Source: Humimonas sp964465015
GTDB lineage: Bacteria > Gemmatimonadota > Gemmatimonadetes > Palauibacterales > Palauibacteraceae
Direction of reading: 5' to 3'
NCBI GenBank assembly: GCA_964465015.1
Contig: CAYXHP010000148.1
Span: forward strand, 1-64,000
DNA length: 64,000 nt
In this document: one piece after another, positions 42,596 to 50,511 of the stretch
Layout of the letters: each line of letters opens with the position of its first letter
Numbering within the stretch: position 1 is the first letter of the stretch
Program-made: the position numbers and the translations under genes
Notes under the pieces: generated by a model
Database searches by the model: none
Told to the model about the DNA's origin: nothing
Seen by the model: only the letters and a program-made list of their open reading frames with translations

Positions 42596-43681
42596 ATGAA
42601 CGGCGATTTCATGAAAGATACCATGCGAGAGTTCCTTACCCGGCTGCTGGATGCTCACGGGCCGTCCGGCTTCGAAGCGGCGCCGGCGCGGGTGTGGCGC
42701 GAGGAGGCCGGCACGTTCGCCGACGACGTCTGGCTGGATGTGCACGGAAACAGCTTCGCAGCCGTGGGGGATGAGGAAGCTCCACGGGTGATGGTGGCGG
42801 GCCACATCGACGAGATCGGCCTCATGGTCCACCACATCGATGACGACGGGTACGTGTACGTGCAGCCGGTCGGAGGCTGGGATCCGCAAGTGCTCGTGGG
42901 CCAGCGGGTCGCGATCCTCACCGGGGACGGCGAGGTGCCGGGTGTGATCGGCCGCAAGGCGATCCATCTCATCGATCGGGAGGAGAGAGAGAAGGCGGTC
43001 AAGCTCAAGGACCTGTGGATCGACATCGGCGCCCGGGACGGCGACGAGGCCCGCGGCCGGATCGAGGTCGGAGACGTGGCCGTGCTGGCCAGCGACACCC
43101 TCGAGCTGGCCAACGACCGATTCGCCGCGAGGTCGATCGACGATCGCATCGGCGTCCTGGTGGCCCTCGAGGCGCTGCGCCGCGCCGCCGAGAAGGGGTT
43201 GTCCGTGCGCGCGGTGGCCGTGGCCACCACCCAGGAGGAGATCGGTTACCGTTCGGGCGGCGGCGCCGCTCCGAGCACGTACGACCTCGATCCCGTGGCC
43301 GCCCTGGCCGTGGACGTCACGCACGCCACCGACCACCCGTCGGTGGACCGCAAGGAGTTCGGCGACATCGACCTCGGCGGCGGGCCGGTCCTGACGCGGG
43401 GCGCGGTGGTGAACCCGGTGCTCCTGCGACTCCTCAGGGAAGCGGCCGGGGAGGCCGGAATCGCGTTCCAGGTCCATGCGGCGCCCTCGGCGACGGGAAC
43501 CGATGCCGACTCCATGTATACTGCCAGGTCGGGGGTGGCCACGGCGGTCGTGTCGGTGCCCAACCGCTACATGCACAGCCCCAGCCAGCTCGTGGCGGCC
43601 TCCGATGTGGAGAAAGCAGCGGAGCTCATCGCCACGTTCCTGGCCAGGCTCACGGGCGAGGAGACCTATCTGCCCGACTAG
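42596..43681 (+). CDS. M42-family metallo-aminopeptidase (glutamyl aminopeptidase-like)
   Basis: A 361-residue protein: AHGPSGFEAAPARVW, AGHIDEIGLMVHHID (His/Asp metal ligands), RKAIHLIDREERE, SIDDRIGVLVALEAL, TTQEEIGYRSGGGA (catalytic and ligand Glu pair), DVTHATDHP, and NRYMHSPSQLVAASDVE (last His). M42 enzymes form large dodecameric shells and trim peptides in the cytoplasm. The start is uncertain: ATG 42596, 42611 and 42623 are all in frame with no clear ribosome site. It precedes a DtxR-type gene by 32 bases. Confidence 0.94.
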   Translation: MNGDFMKDTMREFLTRLLDAHGPSGFEAAPARVWREEAGTFADDVWLDVHGNSFAAVGDEEAPRVMVAGHIDEIGLMVHHIDDDGYVYVQPVGGWDPQVLVGQRVAILTGDGEVPGVIGRKAIHLIDREEREKAVKLKDLWIDIGARDGDEARGRIEVGDVAVLASDTLELANDRFAARSIDDRIGVLVALEALRRAAEKGLSVRAVAVATTQEEIGYRSGGGAAPSTYDLDPVAALAVDVTHATDHPSVDRKEFGDIDLGGGPVLTRGAVVNPVLLRLLREAAGEAGIAFQVHAAPSATGTDADSMYTARSGVATAVVSVPNRYMHSPSQLVAASDVEKAAELIATFLARLTGEETYLPD

Positions 43682-43713
43682 GGCGGTCGGGCGGTATTCC
43701 AGGAGGTAGACCG

Positions 43714-44412
43714 GTGGACGCGCAGGGCGAGGGACGCAACGGGCAGAAGCGACGACGACCGGCTTCACGAGCGGCGGAAGACTACCTGAAGGCGATCTAC
43801 AGGCTGGAGAGCCATTCCAGTCCGGTGTCCACCTCCGATCTGGCGGACGAGCTGGGCAGGGCGGCGCCGTCGGTCACCAACATGGTCAAGGGACTGGCGG
43901 GCCGGGGCCTCGTCGAGCACGCCCTCTACCACGGCGTCCGGCTCACCCCGGAGGGCCGCGACCTCGCGTTGCGCATCCTCCGACGCCACCGCGTCATCGA
44001 ATCCTACCTCATCGAGAAGCTCGGATACGCCTGGGACGGTGTCCACAGAGAGGCCGAGCGACTGGAGCACGCCGCGTCCGACGAGCTCATCGCGCGCATG
44101 GACGAAGCGCTGGGACAGCCGCACCACGATCCGCACGGCTCCCCGATCCCGGCGGCGGACGGGCAGATGGAGCGGCAGAGTTTCCGGCCCCTGCTCGAGG
44201 CCCCCAGGGACGAGCCGTTCGTGGTGGAGGAGGTGCTGGACCAGGAGCCGGCGCGCTTGCGCCGGGCCGGGGCCGTGGGTCTCTTTCCGGGCGCCCGGGT
44301 GACCGTCACCGGACGCGGCCGGGAAGAGGGCTCCCTGGAGGTGCTGGTCGACGGCCGGCGCCGGATCGTAGACCGCGACGTCGCGGCCGCGGTGGGCGTT
44401 CGCCGGGCCTGA
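43714..44412 (+). CDS. DtxR/MntR-family metal-dependent transcriptional regulator
   Basis: A 232-residue, three-domain regulator. The winged helix has AAEDYLKAIYRLESHSSPVSTSDLADELGRAAPSVTNMVKGL in pieces, then HGVRLTPEGRDLALRILRRHRVIESYLIEKLGY, the metal-binding and dimer helices (EAERLEHAASDELI, with His-x-x-x-Asp-type ligands), and the FeoA/SH3-like C-terminal domain (VGLFPGARVTVTGRGREEG). The target is likely Fe(II)- or Mn(II)-regulated uptake or storage. A strong AGGAGG site precedes the GTG start at 43714. No metal transporter is adjacent. Confidence 0.92.
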   Translation: MDAQGEGRNGQKRRRPASRAAEDYLKAIYRLESHSSPVSTSDLADELGRAAPSVTNMVKGLAGRGLVEHALYHGVRLTPEGRDLALRILRRHRVIESYLIEKLGYAWDGVHREAERLEHAASDELIARMDEALGQPHHDPHGSPIPAADGQMERQSFRPLLEAPRDEPFVVEEVLDQEPARLRRAGAVGLFPGARVTVTGRGREEGSLEVLVDGRRRIVDRDVAAAVGVRRA

Positions 44413-44469
44413 AGGGCCCACGCGCGCGCGGCGGCCGACGCGCGCCGCCACGACCTCGACTCGGAAGGG

Positions 44470-44718
44470 ATGATGGCCAGGAAGATCAGGGCGGACGGGG
44501 ATGCCTGGAAGGTGCAGCTCAGCGCCCATCCTCCCGAGCCCGGTACGCAGGCGCTCCTCTTCTTCTGCGTGACCACAGGGCAGCGTCCCTACCGGGTGGT
44601 GGAGGTGCCGGAGAGCCGGATCGGGGGACCGGAGGATCTGGAGAAGCTCCCCGAGCGCGACCTGGAGGAGCTGTTCCGGCAGAGCCGGTCGCTGGACTTC
44701 CCGCGCAGCTACGCGTGA
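44470..44718 (+). CDS. Small conserved-looking protein of unknown function
   Basis: An 82-residue soluble protein: KIRADGDAWKVQLSAHPP, TQALLFFCVTTGQRPYRVVEVPESRI, then an acidic helix. I do not recognise it. The composition (one Cys, even charge) and GTGA overlap with the next gene support a real gene. It has GGAAGGG before the ATG. It sits between the metal regulator and a PHP phosphatase. Confidence 0.7.
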   Translation: MMARKIRADGDAWKVQLSAHPPEPGTQALLFFCVTTGQRPYRVVEVPESRIGGPEDLEKLPERDLEELFRQSRSLDFPRSYA

Positions 44719-45587
44719 CGCCCGAGCCACGGAGATCGCCCCCGGCGCGCGTCGACCTCCATCTCCACAGCCTCGCCTCCGATGGAACCGAGGCACCCGC
44801 CGCGGTGGTACGAAGAGCGGCCGGGCTGGGATTGGCCGGGATCGCGCTGACCGATCACGACACCGTGGCCGGCGTGGAGGAGGCTGCGGCCGAGGCGGCT
44901 CGCCTGGGGCTCGAGTTTCTGGTCGGCGCCGAGCTCTCGGCCAACGAGCCCGGCCGGTCGATCCACCTCCTGGCCTACGGATTCGACCCTTCGGACCCGT
45001 CCCTGTCGGAGTACCTGGAGGCCTACCGGAGGGACCGCGTTCGCAGGGCCCGGGCCATCGTCCGAAGGCTGCAGGAGCTGGACGTGCCGCTGGCCTGGGA
45101 AGAGGTGGAGAGCCGCGCCGTGGGCGGCGTTCCGACGCGGGCTCACGTGGGACGCGCCCTGGTCGAGGAGGGGCTGGTTTCCGGCGAGCGGGCGGCGTTC
45201 CGGCTGTATCTCTCGCGCGGGAAGCCGGCCTTCGTCGAGAAGCGGCCCTCGCCGCCCGCGGAGGTGATCGAGCGGGTGCACGCGGCCGGGGGCGTGGTGC
45301 TGGTCGCCCATCCGGGTCGCGAGCACGGCCTGGACGATCTACGGCGCTGGCTGGCCCAGGGGCTGGACGGGGTGGAAGTGTTGCACCCCTCGCACGATGA
45401 GGGGATGCGGCGGACCCTGCGGGCGCTGGCGGAGGCGGAGGGGCTGCTCACCGGCGGGGGCTCGGACTGGCACGGCCGGGACGGAGCGCACGCTCCCCAG
45501 CCGGGTTCCGAGGAGGTACCCCTCGCCTGGCTGGAGGCGATCCGCTCGCGGACCATGGAACAGCAGGGGATGGACGGGCGAGCATGA
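44715..45587 (+). CDS. PHP-domain phosphoesterase (YciV/TrpH-like)
   Basis: A 290-residue PHP protein: VDLHLHSLASDGTEAPAAVV, ALTDHDTVAGVEEA, LEFLVGAELSANEPGRSIHLL, AHPGREHGLDDL and GGSDWHGRD supply the metal-binding His/Asp set. Relatives (RNase AM, E. coli YciV) hydrolyse 3',5'-nucleoside bisphosphates and short 5' ends of RNA. The GTG start overlaps the 82-residue gene, and its stop overlaps trxB (ATGA). Confidence 0.92.
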   Translation: MTPEPRRSPPARVDLHLHSLASDGTEAPAAVVRRAAGLGLAGIALTDHDTVAGVEEAAAEAARLGLEFLVGAELSANEPGRSIHLLAYGFDPSDPSLSEYLEAYRRDRVRRARAIVRRLQELDVPLAWEEVESRAVGGVPTRAHVGRALVEEGLVSGERAAFRLYLSRGKPAFVEKRPSPPAEVIERVHAAGGVVLVAHPGREHGLDDLRRWLAQGLDGVEVLHPSHDEGMRRTLRALAEAEGLLTGGGSDWHGRDGAHAPQPGSEEVPLAWLEAIRSRTMEQQGMDGRA

Positions 45588-46549
45588 CGACGCACGATCA
45601 CGACATGATCATCGTGGGCGCGGGCCCGGCGGGGCTGTGCGCCGCCCTCTATGCGGGACGCTCCGAGGTGGATGCCGTGCTCCTGGAGCAGGGCGCTCCC
45701 GGCGGACAGCTCCTCCTCACCGAGCTGGTCGACGACTATCCCGGCCTCGAGGAGGTGGGCGGGATGGAGCTGGCGGAGCGCATGAGCGACCATGCGGCCA
45801 AGTTCGGCGTGGAGGCGACCTATGGCGTGGTCGAGTCCATCCGCCGGGACGCCGAGGGCCGATTTCTCGTCTCGGTGTCGGGCGGAGAGGTGTATCGCGC
45901 CCCCGCCGTCGTCCTCACCGCGGGAGGGACCCCGCGCCGGCTCGGCGTCTCCGGCGAGGAGGAATTCCGGGGCAGGGGGGTCAGCTACTGCGCCATCTGC
46001 GACGGCGCCTTCTTCAAGGGACAGACCATCGCCGTGATCGGTGGTGGCGACTCGGCCGTCGAGGAAGGCGAGTTTTTGACCCGCTATGCCGAGAAGGTCT
46101 ACATCGTCCATCGCCGTGACGCCTTCCGGGCGCAGGCCGTCCTCCAGGACCGCCTGCTCAAGAACCCGCGCGTGGAGGTGATCTGGAACACGGTCGTCGA
46201 GGAGATCCGCGGGGACGATTCCGGCGTGACCTCCCTGGCCCTCCGGGACGTGGAGACCGAGGTTTCGACGGAACTCCCCGTGACGGGAGTGTTTATATTC
46301 ATCGGGTTCGAGCCGAACACGACCGTGCTCGGCGAGCACGTCGAGCACGACGCGGGGGGCTACCTGCTCACGGACCGGGACATGCGGACGTCGATCCCCG
46401 GACTGTTTGCGGCGGGCGATGTGCGCTCCCAGCTCGTCCGGCAGATCACGACGGCCGTGGGTGACGCCACCACGGCGGTGTTCGCGGCCGAGAAGTACCT
46501 CGTGGATCAAGCCGAGCGGGAAGGCGCCGGGGCCGAAGCCCCGGTATGA
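45584..46549 (+). CDS. trxB: Thioredoxin reductase
   Basis: A 321-residue NADPH:disulfide flavoprotein. GAGPAGLCAALYAGR binds FAD; GGRG... is replaced by VGGMELAERM; SYCAICDGAFFKG contains the redox-active CxxC; GGGDSAVEEGEFLTRYAEKV and VHRRDAFRA bind NADPH; and AAGDVRSQLVRQITTAVGDATTAVF closes the FAD domain. It reduces thioredoxin, needed by MsrA and others. Start ATGA overlap with the PHP gene; stop overlaps the A-type carrier gene. Confidence 0.96.
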   Translation: MTTHDHDMIIVGAGPAGLCAALYAGRSEVDAVLLEQGAPGGQLLLTELVDDYPGLEEVGGMELAERMSDHAAKFGVEATYGVVESIRRDAEGRFLVSVSGGEVYRAPAVVLTAGGTPRRLGVSGEEEFRGRGVSYCAICDGAFFKGQTIAVIGGGDSAVEEGEFLTRYAEKVYIVHRRDAFRAQAVLQDRLLKNPRVEVIWNTVVEEIRGDDSGVTSLALRDVETEVSTELPVTGVFIFIGFEPNTTVLGEHVEHDAGGYLLTDRDMRTSIPGLFAAGDVRSQLVRQITTAVGDATTAVFAAEKYLVDQAEREGAGAEAPV

Positions 46550-46941
46550 ATCGACACACGGGCGGTGCGAGCATGGATGCGACGGTACGATCGGGACAGG
46601 ACGAGGGCCTCGGGATCACGCTGTCGGAGCTGGCGGCGGAAGAGGTCCGGAACTTCATGGCCGAGGAAGAGATGACCGGGGAGTCCGCCGGGCTGCGCGT
46701 GAGCGTGGTTCCGGGCGGGTGCTCGGGCTTCGAGTACGCCCTCAACATCGAGCCCGAGGCCCGCGAGGACGACTTCGTCATCGGGAGCCACGGCGTGCGC
46801 CTGTTCGTGGATCCCTTCTCCGCCCAGTATCTGGAGGGCGTGGCGATCGACTACAAGCGCACCTTCCAGGGCTCCGGGTTCACGTTCGACAACCCCAACG
46901 CCACGGGCGGTTGCGGCTGCGGGAGCTCCTTCGCGGTCTGA
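46546..46941 (+). CDS. erpA: A-type Fe-S carrier (ErpA/IscA)
   Basis: A 131-residue HesB/IscA protein: GITLSELAAEEVRNFMAEE, GLRVSVVPGGCSGFEYALNIE and FDNPNATGGCGCGSSF, with three conserved cysteines (G-G-C-S-G-F and C-G-C-G). It carries an Fe-S cluster to apo-proteins. ATG overlaps the trxB stop by four bases; the later ATG at 46573 is also possible. ErpA and IscA cannot be told apart with certainty by sequence. Confidence 0.9.
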   Translation: MNRHTGGASMDATVRSGQDEGLGITLSELAAEEVRNFMAEEEMTGESAGLRVSVVPGGCSGFEYALNIEPEAREDDFVIGSHGVRLFVDPFSAQYLEGVAIDYKRTFQGSGFTFDNPNATGGCGCGSSFAV

Positions 46942-46969
46942 TCACGGCGGCGAGACCGGAGTCCCGGGC

Positions 46970-47632
46970 ATGACGGGGGCCGCGGACCCGGTGGAGGTCC
47001 GGCGCCTCGTGCTGGGACCCATTCAGGCCAACGGCTACCTGGTCCGCCGGCGTGGCGCCGACCGGGCGGTGGTGATCGATCCGGGTGCCGACCCGGAGGC
47101 CGTACTGGCGGCCCTGGGGGAGTGGGGCGCTGAGCCCGTGGCCATTCTCCTCACCCATGCCCACCTGGACCACGTCGGCGGCGTCGCCGGGCTCCGGCGG
47201 CGCTTCGACATCCCGATCTACCTGCACCCGGCCGATCGGGGCCTTTACGACGCGGCGGTGGACCAGGGCCGCATGTTCGGGCTGGAGATCGATCCTCCCC
47301 CTGCGCCCGATCACGAGCTGGAGGATGGGGAGCAGCTGGAGCTGGCCGGCCTCGAGCTCGAGGTCAGGCACGCTCCCGGCCACTCCCCGGGCGGGGTGGT
47401 GTTCGTGCTTCCCGGGCACGCCTTCGTGGGCGACTGTGTGTTCGCCGGCTCTGTGGGGCGGGTGGATCTGCCCGGCGGGGATGGGCCCACGCTGCTGCGC
47501 TCCATCCGGGAGCGGATCCTGTCCCTCCCGGAGGACACCATCCTGTGGTCGGGACACGGGGGCGAGACGAGCGTGGGGCGCGAGGCGCGGACCAACCCCT
47601 TCCTCACCGGCGCCTACGGATGGAGCGGATGA
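46970..47632 (+). CDS. Metallo-beta-lactamase-fold hydrolase (glyoxalase II-like)
   Basis: A 220-residue MBL protein: THAHLDHVGGVAGLR (HxHxDH), GHSPGGVVF, GDCVFAGSVGRVDLPGGD, ILWSGHGGETSVGREARTNPFL. This follows the YcbL/type II glyoxalase pattern; the substrate may be S-lactoylglutathione or another thioester. In the same run as trxB and the Fe-S carrier, 28 bases after it. The stop overlaps the zinc-ribbon gene (ATGA). Confidence 0.93.
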   Translation: MTGAADPVEVRRLVLGPIQANGYLVRRRGADRAVVIDPGADPEAVLAALGEWGAEPVAILLTHAHLDHVGGVAGLRRRFDIPIYLHPADRGLYDAAVDQGRMFGLEIDPPPAPDHELEDGEQLELAGLELEVRHAPGHSPGGVVFVLPGHAFVGDCVFAGSVGRVDLPGGDGPTLLRSIRERILSLPEDTILWSGHGGETSVGREARTNPFLTGAYGWSG

Positions 47633-47826
47633 GCGAGGCGCCGGCCGCGGCCCGGCTTCGAACCCCCATGGAGCCCCGGCGCGCTGCGGAGCCCGCGAGG
47701 GAGAGCGCCGCGCTGTCGCCCTGCCTGCGCTGCGGGACGGCGATCCCGGTCCGCCGCATGGGCTGCCGCGGAGGGCGCTGTCCCCACTGCGGTCACCCCT
47801 ATCCCCACGGCGACTGCTCCGACTGA
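47629..47826 (+). CDS. Small zinc-ribbon protein
   Basis: A 65-residue protein: the C-terminal half has CLRCGTAI and CPHCGHPYPHGDCSD, a four-Cys zinc ribbon, the first half is disordered. It starts by an ATGA overlap with the MBL gene and stops one base before the DHH gene. The role is unknown; it may be an RNA- or protein-binding partner for its neighbours. Confidence 0.75.
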   Translation: MSEAPAAARLRTPMEPRRAAEPARESAALSPCLRCGTAIPVRRMGCRGGRCPHCGHPYPHGDCSD

Positions 47827-47827
47827 A

Positions 47828-49057
47828 ATGGACGAGGTGCGTGACGACGGCCAGCGGGCGGAAGGGCGGGAGACTCGCTCGCCGTCGCCCGAGGCGCTCG
47901 AGGGTGCGGCCGACGCGGCCGGACCCATGGAGCCGGGCGAGACGACCGTCGATCAGGCCCTCCGCCTCGCCGAGCTGCTCGGAGCCCTCGAGGAGGCCGG
48001 GGACGTGCTCGTCCTCACGCACGACAACCCGGACCCCGATGCCATCGCATCGGCGGCGGCGCTCGCCTTTCTGCTCCGGGAGGAGGCCGGCGTCACGACG
48101 ACACTGGCCTTCGGAGGGATCGTCGGGCGCGCCGAGAACCGGGCGTTGATCGCGGAGCTGGGCGTCGACTTCCATCGCATGGGCATCCTGGAGGTCGCTC
48201 CGGGCACGGCCGTGGCGCTGGTGGACACACAACCGAGGACCGGGAACAACTCGCTCCCCGAGGGGCGGATCGCCTCCATCGTGATCGACCACCACCCGGT
48301 GCGGCCGGAGGCGGCGGCCACGACCTTCTCCGATGTCCGGCCGGCGTACGGGGCCAGCTGCTCGATCCTGGTGGAATACCTGCGCGCGGCGGGACTCGAG
48401 CCCGAGCGCCCGCTGGCCACGGCGCTGTTCTACGGGATCCAGTCGGAGACGATGGACCTGGGCCGCGAGGTCTCTGGCCCGGACGTGGAGGCGAGCCTGT
48501 ACCTGTACCCGCGCTCCGACCCCGCGGCGATCTCGCGCATACGCCACGCCCGCGTGCCGCCCACCTACCTGCAGTCCGTACACGAGGCCATCGAGCGGGC
48601 CCGGCTGTACAACGGTGTCATGTGCGTCCCCATGGGGCGGCTCGACTACCCGGACCTGGGAGCCGAGCTGGCCGACATGTTCATGCGGGTGGACGGGGTG
48701 GAATGGACCATCGCCTCGGGACGCTACCACGATGAGCTCCTCCTCTCGGTGCGTACCTACGAGCAGCAGGCCCACGCCGGGGACATGGTTCGACGCGTGA
48801 TACGCGACCGGGGCTCGGCCGGCGGCCACGGCATGCTGGCCGGGGCGCAGGTGCCGCTCCGGGGGCGGAGCGACGCCGAGGTGGATCAGCTGGTGGAGAC
48901 CCTGTTCGAGGAGTTTCGGGCCGAGCTCGGCGTGGCGGACCGAGAAGCGCGCCCGATCATCGACGCCGACCTCTCGGCCATCCCGCCGGGCGAGGAGCCG
49001 GGGGGCGGGGAGCCGGCGGACGGTGGGCGCCGGGCCGCCCCCGAGCCCGGGGAATGA
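47828..49057 (+). CDS. DHH-family phosphoesterase
   Basis: A 409-residue protein of the DHH/DHHA1 superfamily: TLTHDNPDPDAIASAAAL at the N-terminal metal site is preceded by a 30-residue acidic leader, IVIDHHPVRPEA is the DHH box and GGHGMLAGAQVPL the DHHA1 substrate box. Relatives break down nanoRNA, pAp or cyclic dinucleotides. It is coupled to coaE by an ATGA overlap. A second DHH protein is encoded at 52358-53398; this copy has longer linkers and an extra C-terminal tail. Confidence 0.88.
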   Translation: MDEVRDDGQRAEGRETRSPSPEALEGAADAAGPMEPGETTVDQALRLAELLGALEEAGDVLVLTHDNPDPDAIASAAALAFLLREEAGVTTTLAFGGIVGRAENRALIAELGVDFHRMGILEVAPGTAVALVDTQPRTGNNSLPEGRIASIVIDHHPVRPEAAATTFSDVRPAYGASCSILVEYLRAAGLEPERPLATALFYGIQSETMDLGREVSGPDVEASLYLYPRSDPAAISRIRHARVPPTYLQSVHEAIERARLYNGVMCVPMGRLDYPDLGAELADMFMRVDGVEWTIASGRYHDELLLSVRTYEQQAHAGDMVRRVIRDRGSAGGHGMLAGAQVPLRGRSDAEVDQLVETLFEEFRAELGVADREARPIIDADLSAIPPGEEPGGGEPADGGRRAAPEPGE

Positions 49058-49665
49058 TCCGGATCGGCCTCACGGGCACGCTCGGAGCCGGGAAGAGCAC
49101 GGTCGGGAGGCTGTTCGAGCGGTGGGGGGCGTGGCGGGTCGACGCCGACGACCTGGCCCGGGAAGCCGTGGCTCCGGGCTCCAGGGCGCTGGCAGCGATC
49201 CGCGACCGGTTCGGTGACGATGTCCTGGCGGCCGACGGCGGCCTCGACCGGGCCGCCGTACGCCGGCGCGTATTCGGCGCTCCCGCCGAGCGCGAAGCGC
49301 TGGAGGCGATCGTCCACCCGGCCGTCCAGGCGCTTCGCGCCCGGGAGCTGGACGCGGCGCGGCGCGCGGGCGCCGCCGTGCTGGTGGCCGAAATACCGCT
49401 CCTGTTCGAGACCGGTCTCCAGGACGACTACGACGTCGTGGTGGTCGTGGACGCTCCCGCCGAGCTCCGGCGCCGCCGCATCGAGGGCGAGCGCTCTCTC
49501 GCGCCGGGGAGCTTCGACGCCATCGAAGCCGCCCAGTGGCCCGCGGCCCGAAAGCGCGAGGCGGCCGACCTCGTGCTCGTGAACGATGGCGACCTGGCCA
49601 CACTCGAGCGGCGCGCCCGGGCGGCGTGGGAGTCGATCACCGGCCGGGAGAACGACCGGGCATGA
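49054..49665 (+). CDS. coaE: Dephospho-CoA kinase
   Basis: A 203-residue P-loop kinase: IGLTGTLGAGKSTVGRLFERWG, DADDLAREAVAPGS, VHPAVQALRARELDAA and EIPLLFETGLQDDYDVVVVVDAP match the CoaE signatures. It phosphorylates dephospho-CoA to CoA in the last step of CoA synthesis. ATGA overlaps at both ends, with the DHH and PHP genes. Confidence 0.95.
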   Translation: MIRIGLTGTLGAGKSTVGRLFERWGAWRVDADDLAREAVAPGSRALAAIRDRFGDDVLAADGGLDRAAVRRRVFGAPAEREALEAIVHPAVQALRARELDAARRAGAAVLVAEIPLLFETGLQDDYDVVVVVDAPAELRRRRIEGERSLAPGSFDAIEAAQWPAARKREAADLVLVNDGDLATLERRARAAWESITGRENDRA

Positions 49666-50348
49666 CGGCGCCGGGCGGCGGCGACGCGACCGAGTCCGGC
49701 ACGTGGGCGGTCGATCTCCACATGCACACGCGTGCATCGCGCGATTGCACCACCGAGCCGCGCGCGCTCCTGGAACGGGCGCGGGCCATCGGACTGGACC
49801 GGATCGCGATCACGGACCACGACCGGATCGAGGGAGCGCTCGAGGCGCGCGACCTCGATCCGCAGCGCGTGATCGTGGGCGAGGAGGTGCGAACCTCCGA
49901 GGGCCTCGACCTCATCGGCCTCTTCCTGGAACGGTGGATCGAGCCGGGAGGCGACTTCCGCCGCGTGTCCGAAGCCATCCGCGCCCAGGGCGGGGTGGTC
50001 TACCTGCCCCATCCCTTCGACGCCCGTCGGGGCACGGACGAGGAGTTCCTGGAGTCCGTGGCCGACTGCGTGGACGCCGTGGAGGCGTTCAACGCCCGCT
50101 GTCACGACCCGACCGCCAACGACCGGGCTCGGGCCTGGGGGGAGATCCGGGGGCTCCCCCTCGGTGCGGGCAGCGACGCGCACACCCTGGCGGAGCTGGG
50201 GAGGGGGCGCGTCCACCTGCCCCCCTTCAAAAGCCCGAACGAGTTCCTGCGCGCGCTGGCCCGAGGACGGATCGAGGGCCACACCTCCGGCCGCTGGGTG
50301 CACCTGGCGTCCACCTGGGCCAAACTGCGCGGCCAGCTGCCTCTCTGA
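49662..50348 (+). CDS. PHP-domain protein
   Basis: A 228-residue PHP-family protein: VDLHMHTRASRDCTTEPRAL, AITDHDRIEGALEA, VIVGEEVRTSEGLDLIG, VVYLPHPFDARRG and LPLGAGSDAHT carry the metal-binding His/Asp residues. It is shorter than the first PHP protein and lacks its alpha-helical insert. Likely a metal-dependent phosphatase; substrate unknown. ATGA overlap with coaE. Last gene of the long operon. Confidence 0.9.
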   Translation: MTAPGGGDATESGTWAVDLHMHTRASRDCTTEPRALLERARAIGLDRIAITDHDRIEGALEARDLDPQRVIVGEEVRTSEGLDLIGLFLERWIEPGGDFRRVSEAIRAQGGVVYLPHPFDARRGTDEEFLESVADCVDAVEAFNARCHDPTANDRARAWGEIRGLPLGAGSDAHTLAELGRGRVHLPPFKSPNEFLRALARGRIEGHTSGRWVHLASTWAKLRGQLPL

Positions 50349-50361
50349 CGTACCAGATTCC

Positions 50362-50391
50362 TTGACGTGCCGGACGAACGCGGGCTAGGGT
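50362..50391 (+). promoter_or_regulatory. Sigma70-type promoter for the SLC6 transporter gene
   Basis: TTGACG (50362-50367), 18-base spacer, TAGGGT (50386-50391). Transcription would start near 50398, leaving a leader with GGAGG before the TTG at 50512. This makes the upstream ATG at 50401 an unlikely start. Confidence 0.65.
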
Positions 50392-50511
50392 CCCCGACCG
50401 ATGGCCGGGGAGCGGGCGGCGCCATGGGTCGGTGGCGACCCGGGACGTGCGCCGCCCGCCGCCCGTCCATCCGAAGACCCGGGAGCCTCGTCTGAGAGCC
50501 GGAGGACGCCG

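Noticed and set aside
42388..42774. Open frame overlapping the start of the M42 peptidase gene
   Set aside because: Different frame from the peptidase, Arg-rich, no domain; most of it lies in the leader.
50401..50511. Upstream ATG start for the SLC6 transporter
   Set aside because: Three bases from the predicted transcript start; residues are Pro/Ala/Arg-rich; the TTG at 50512 has GGAGG and begins the family N-terminus.
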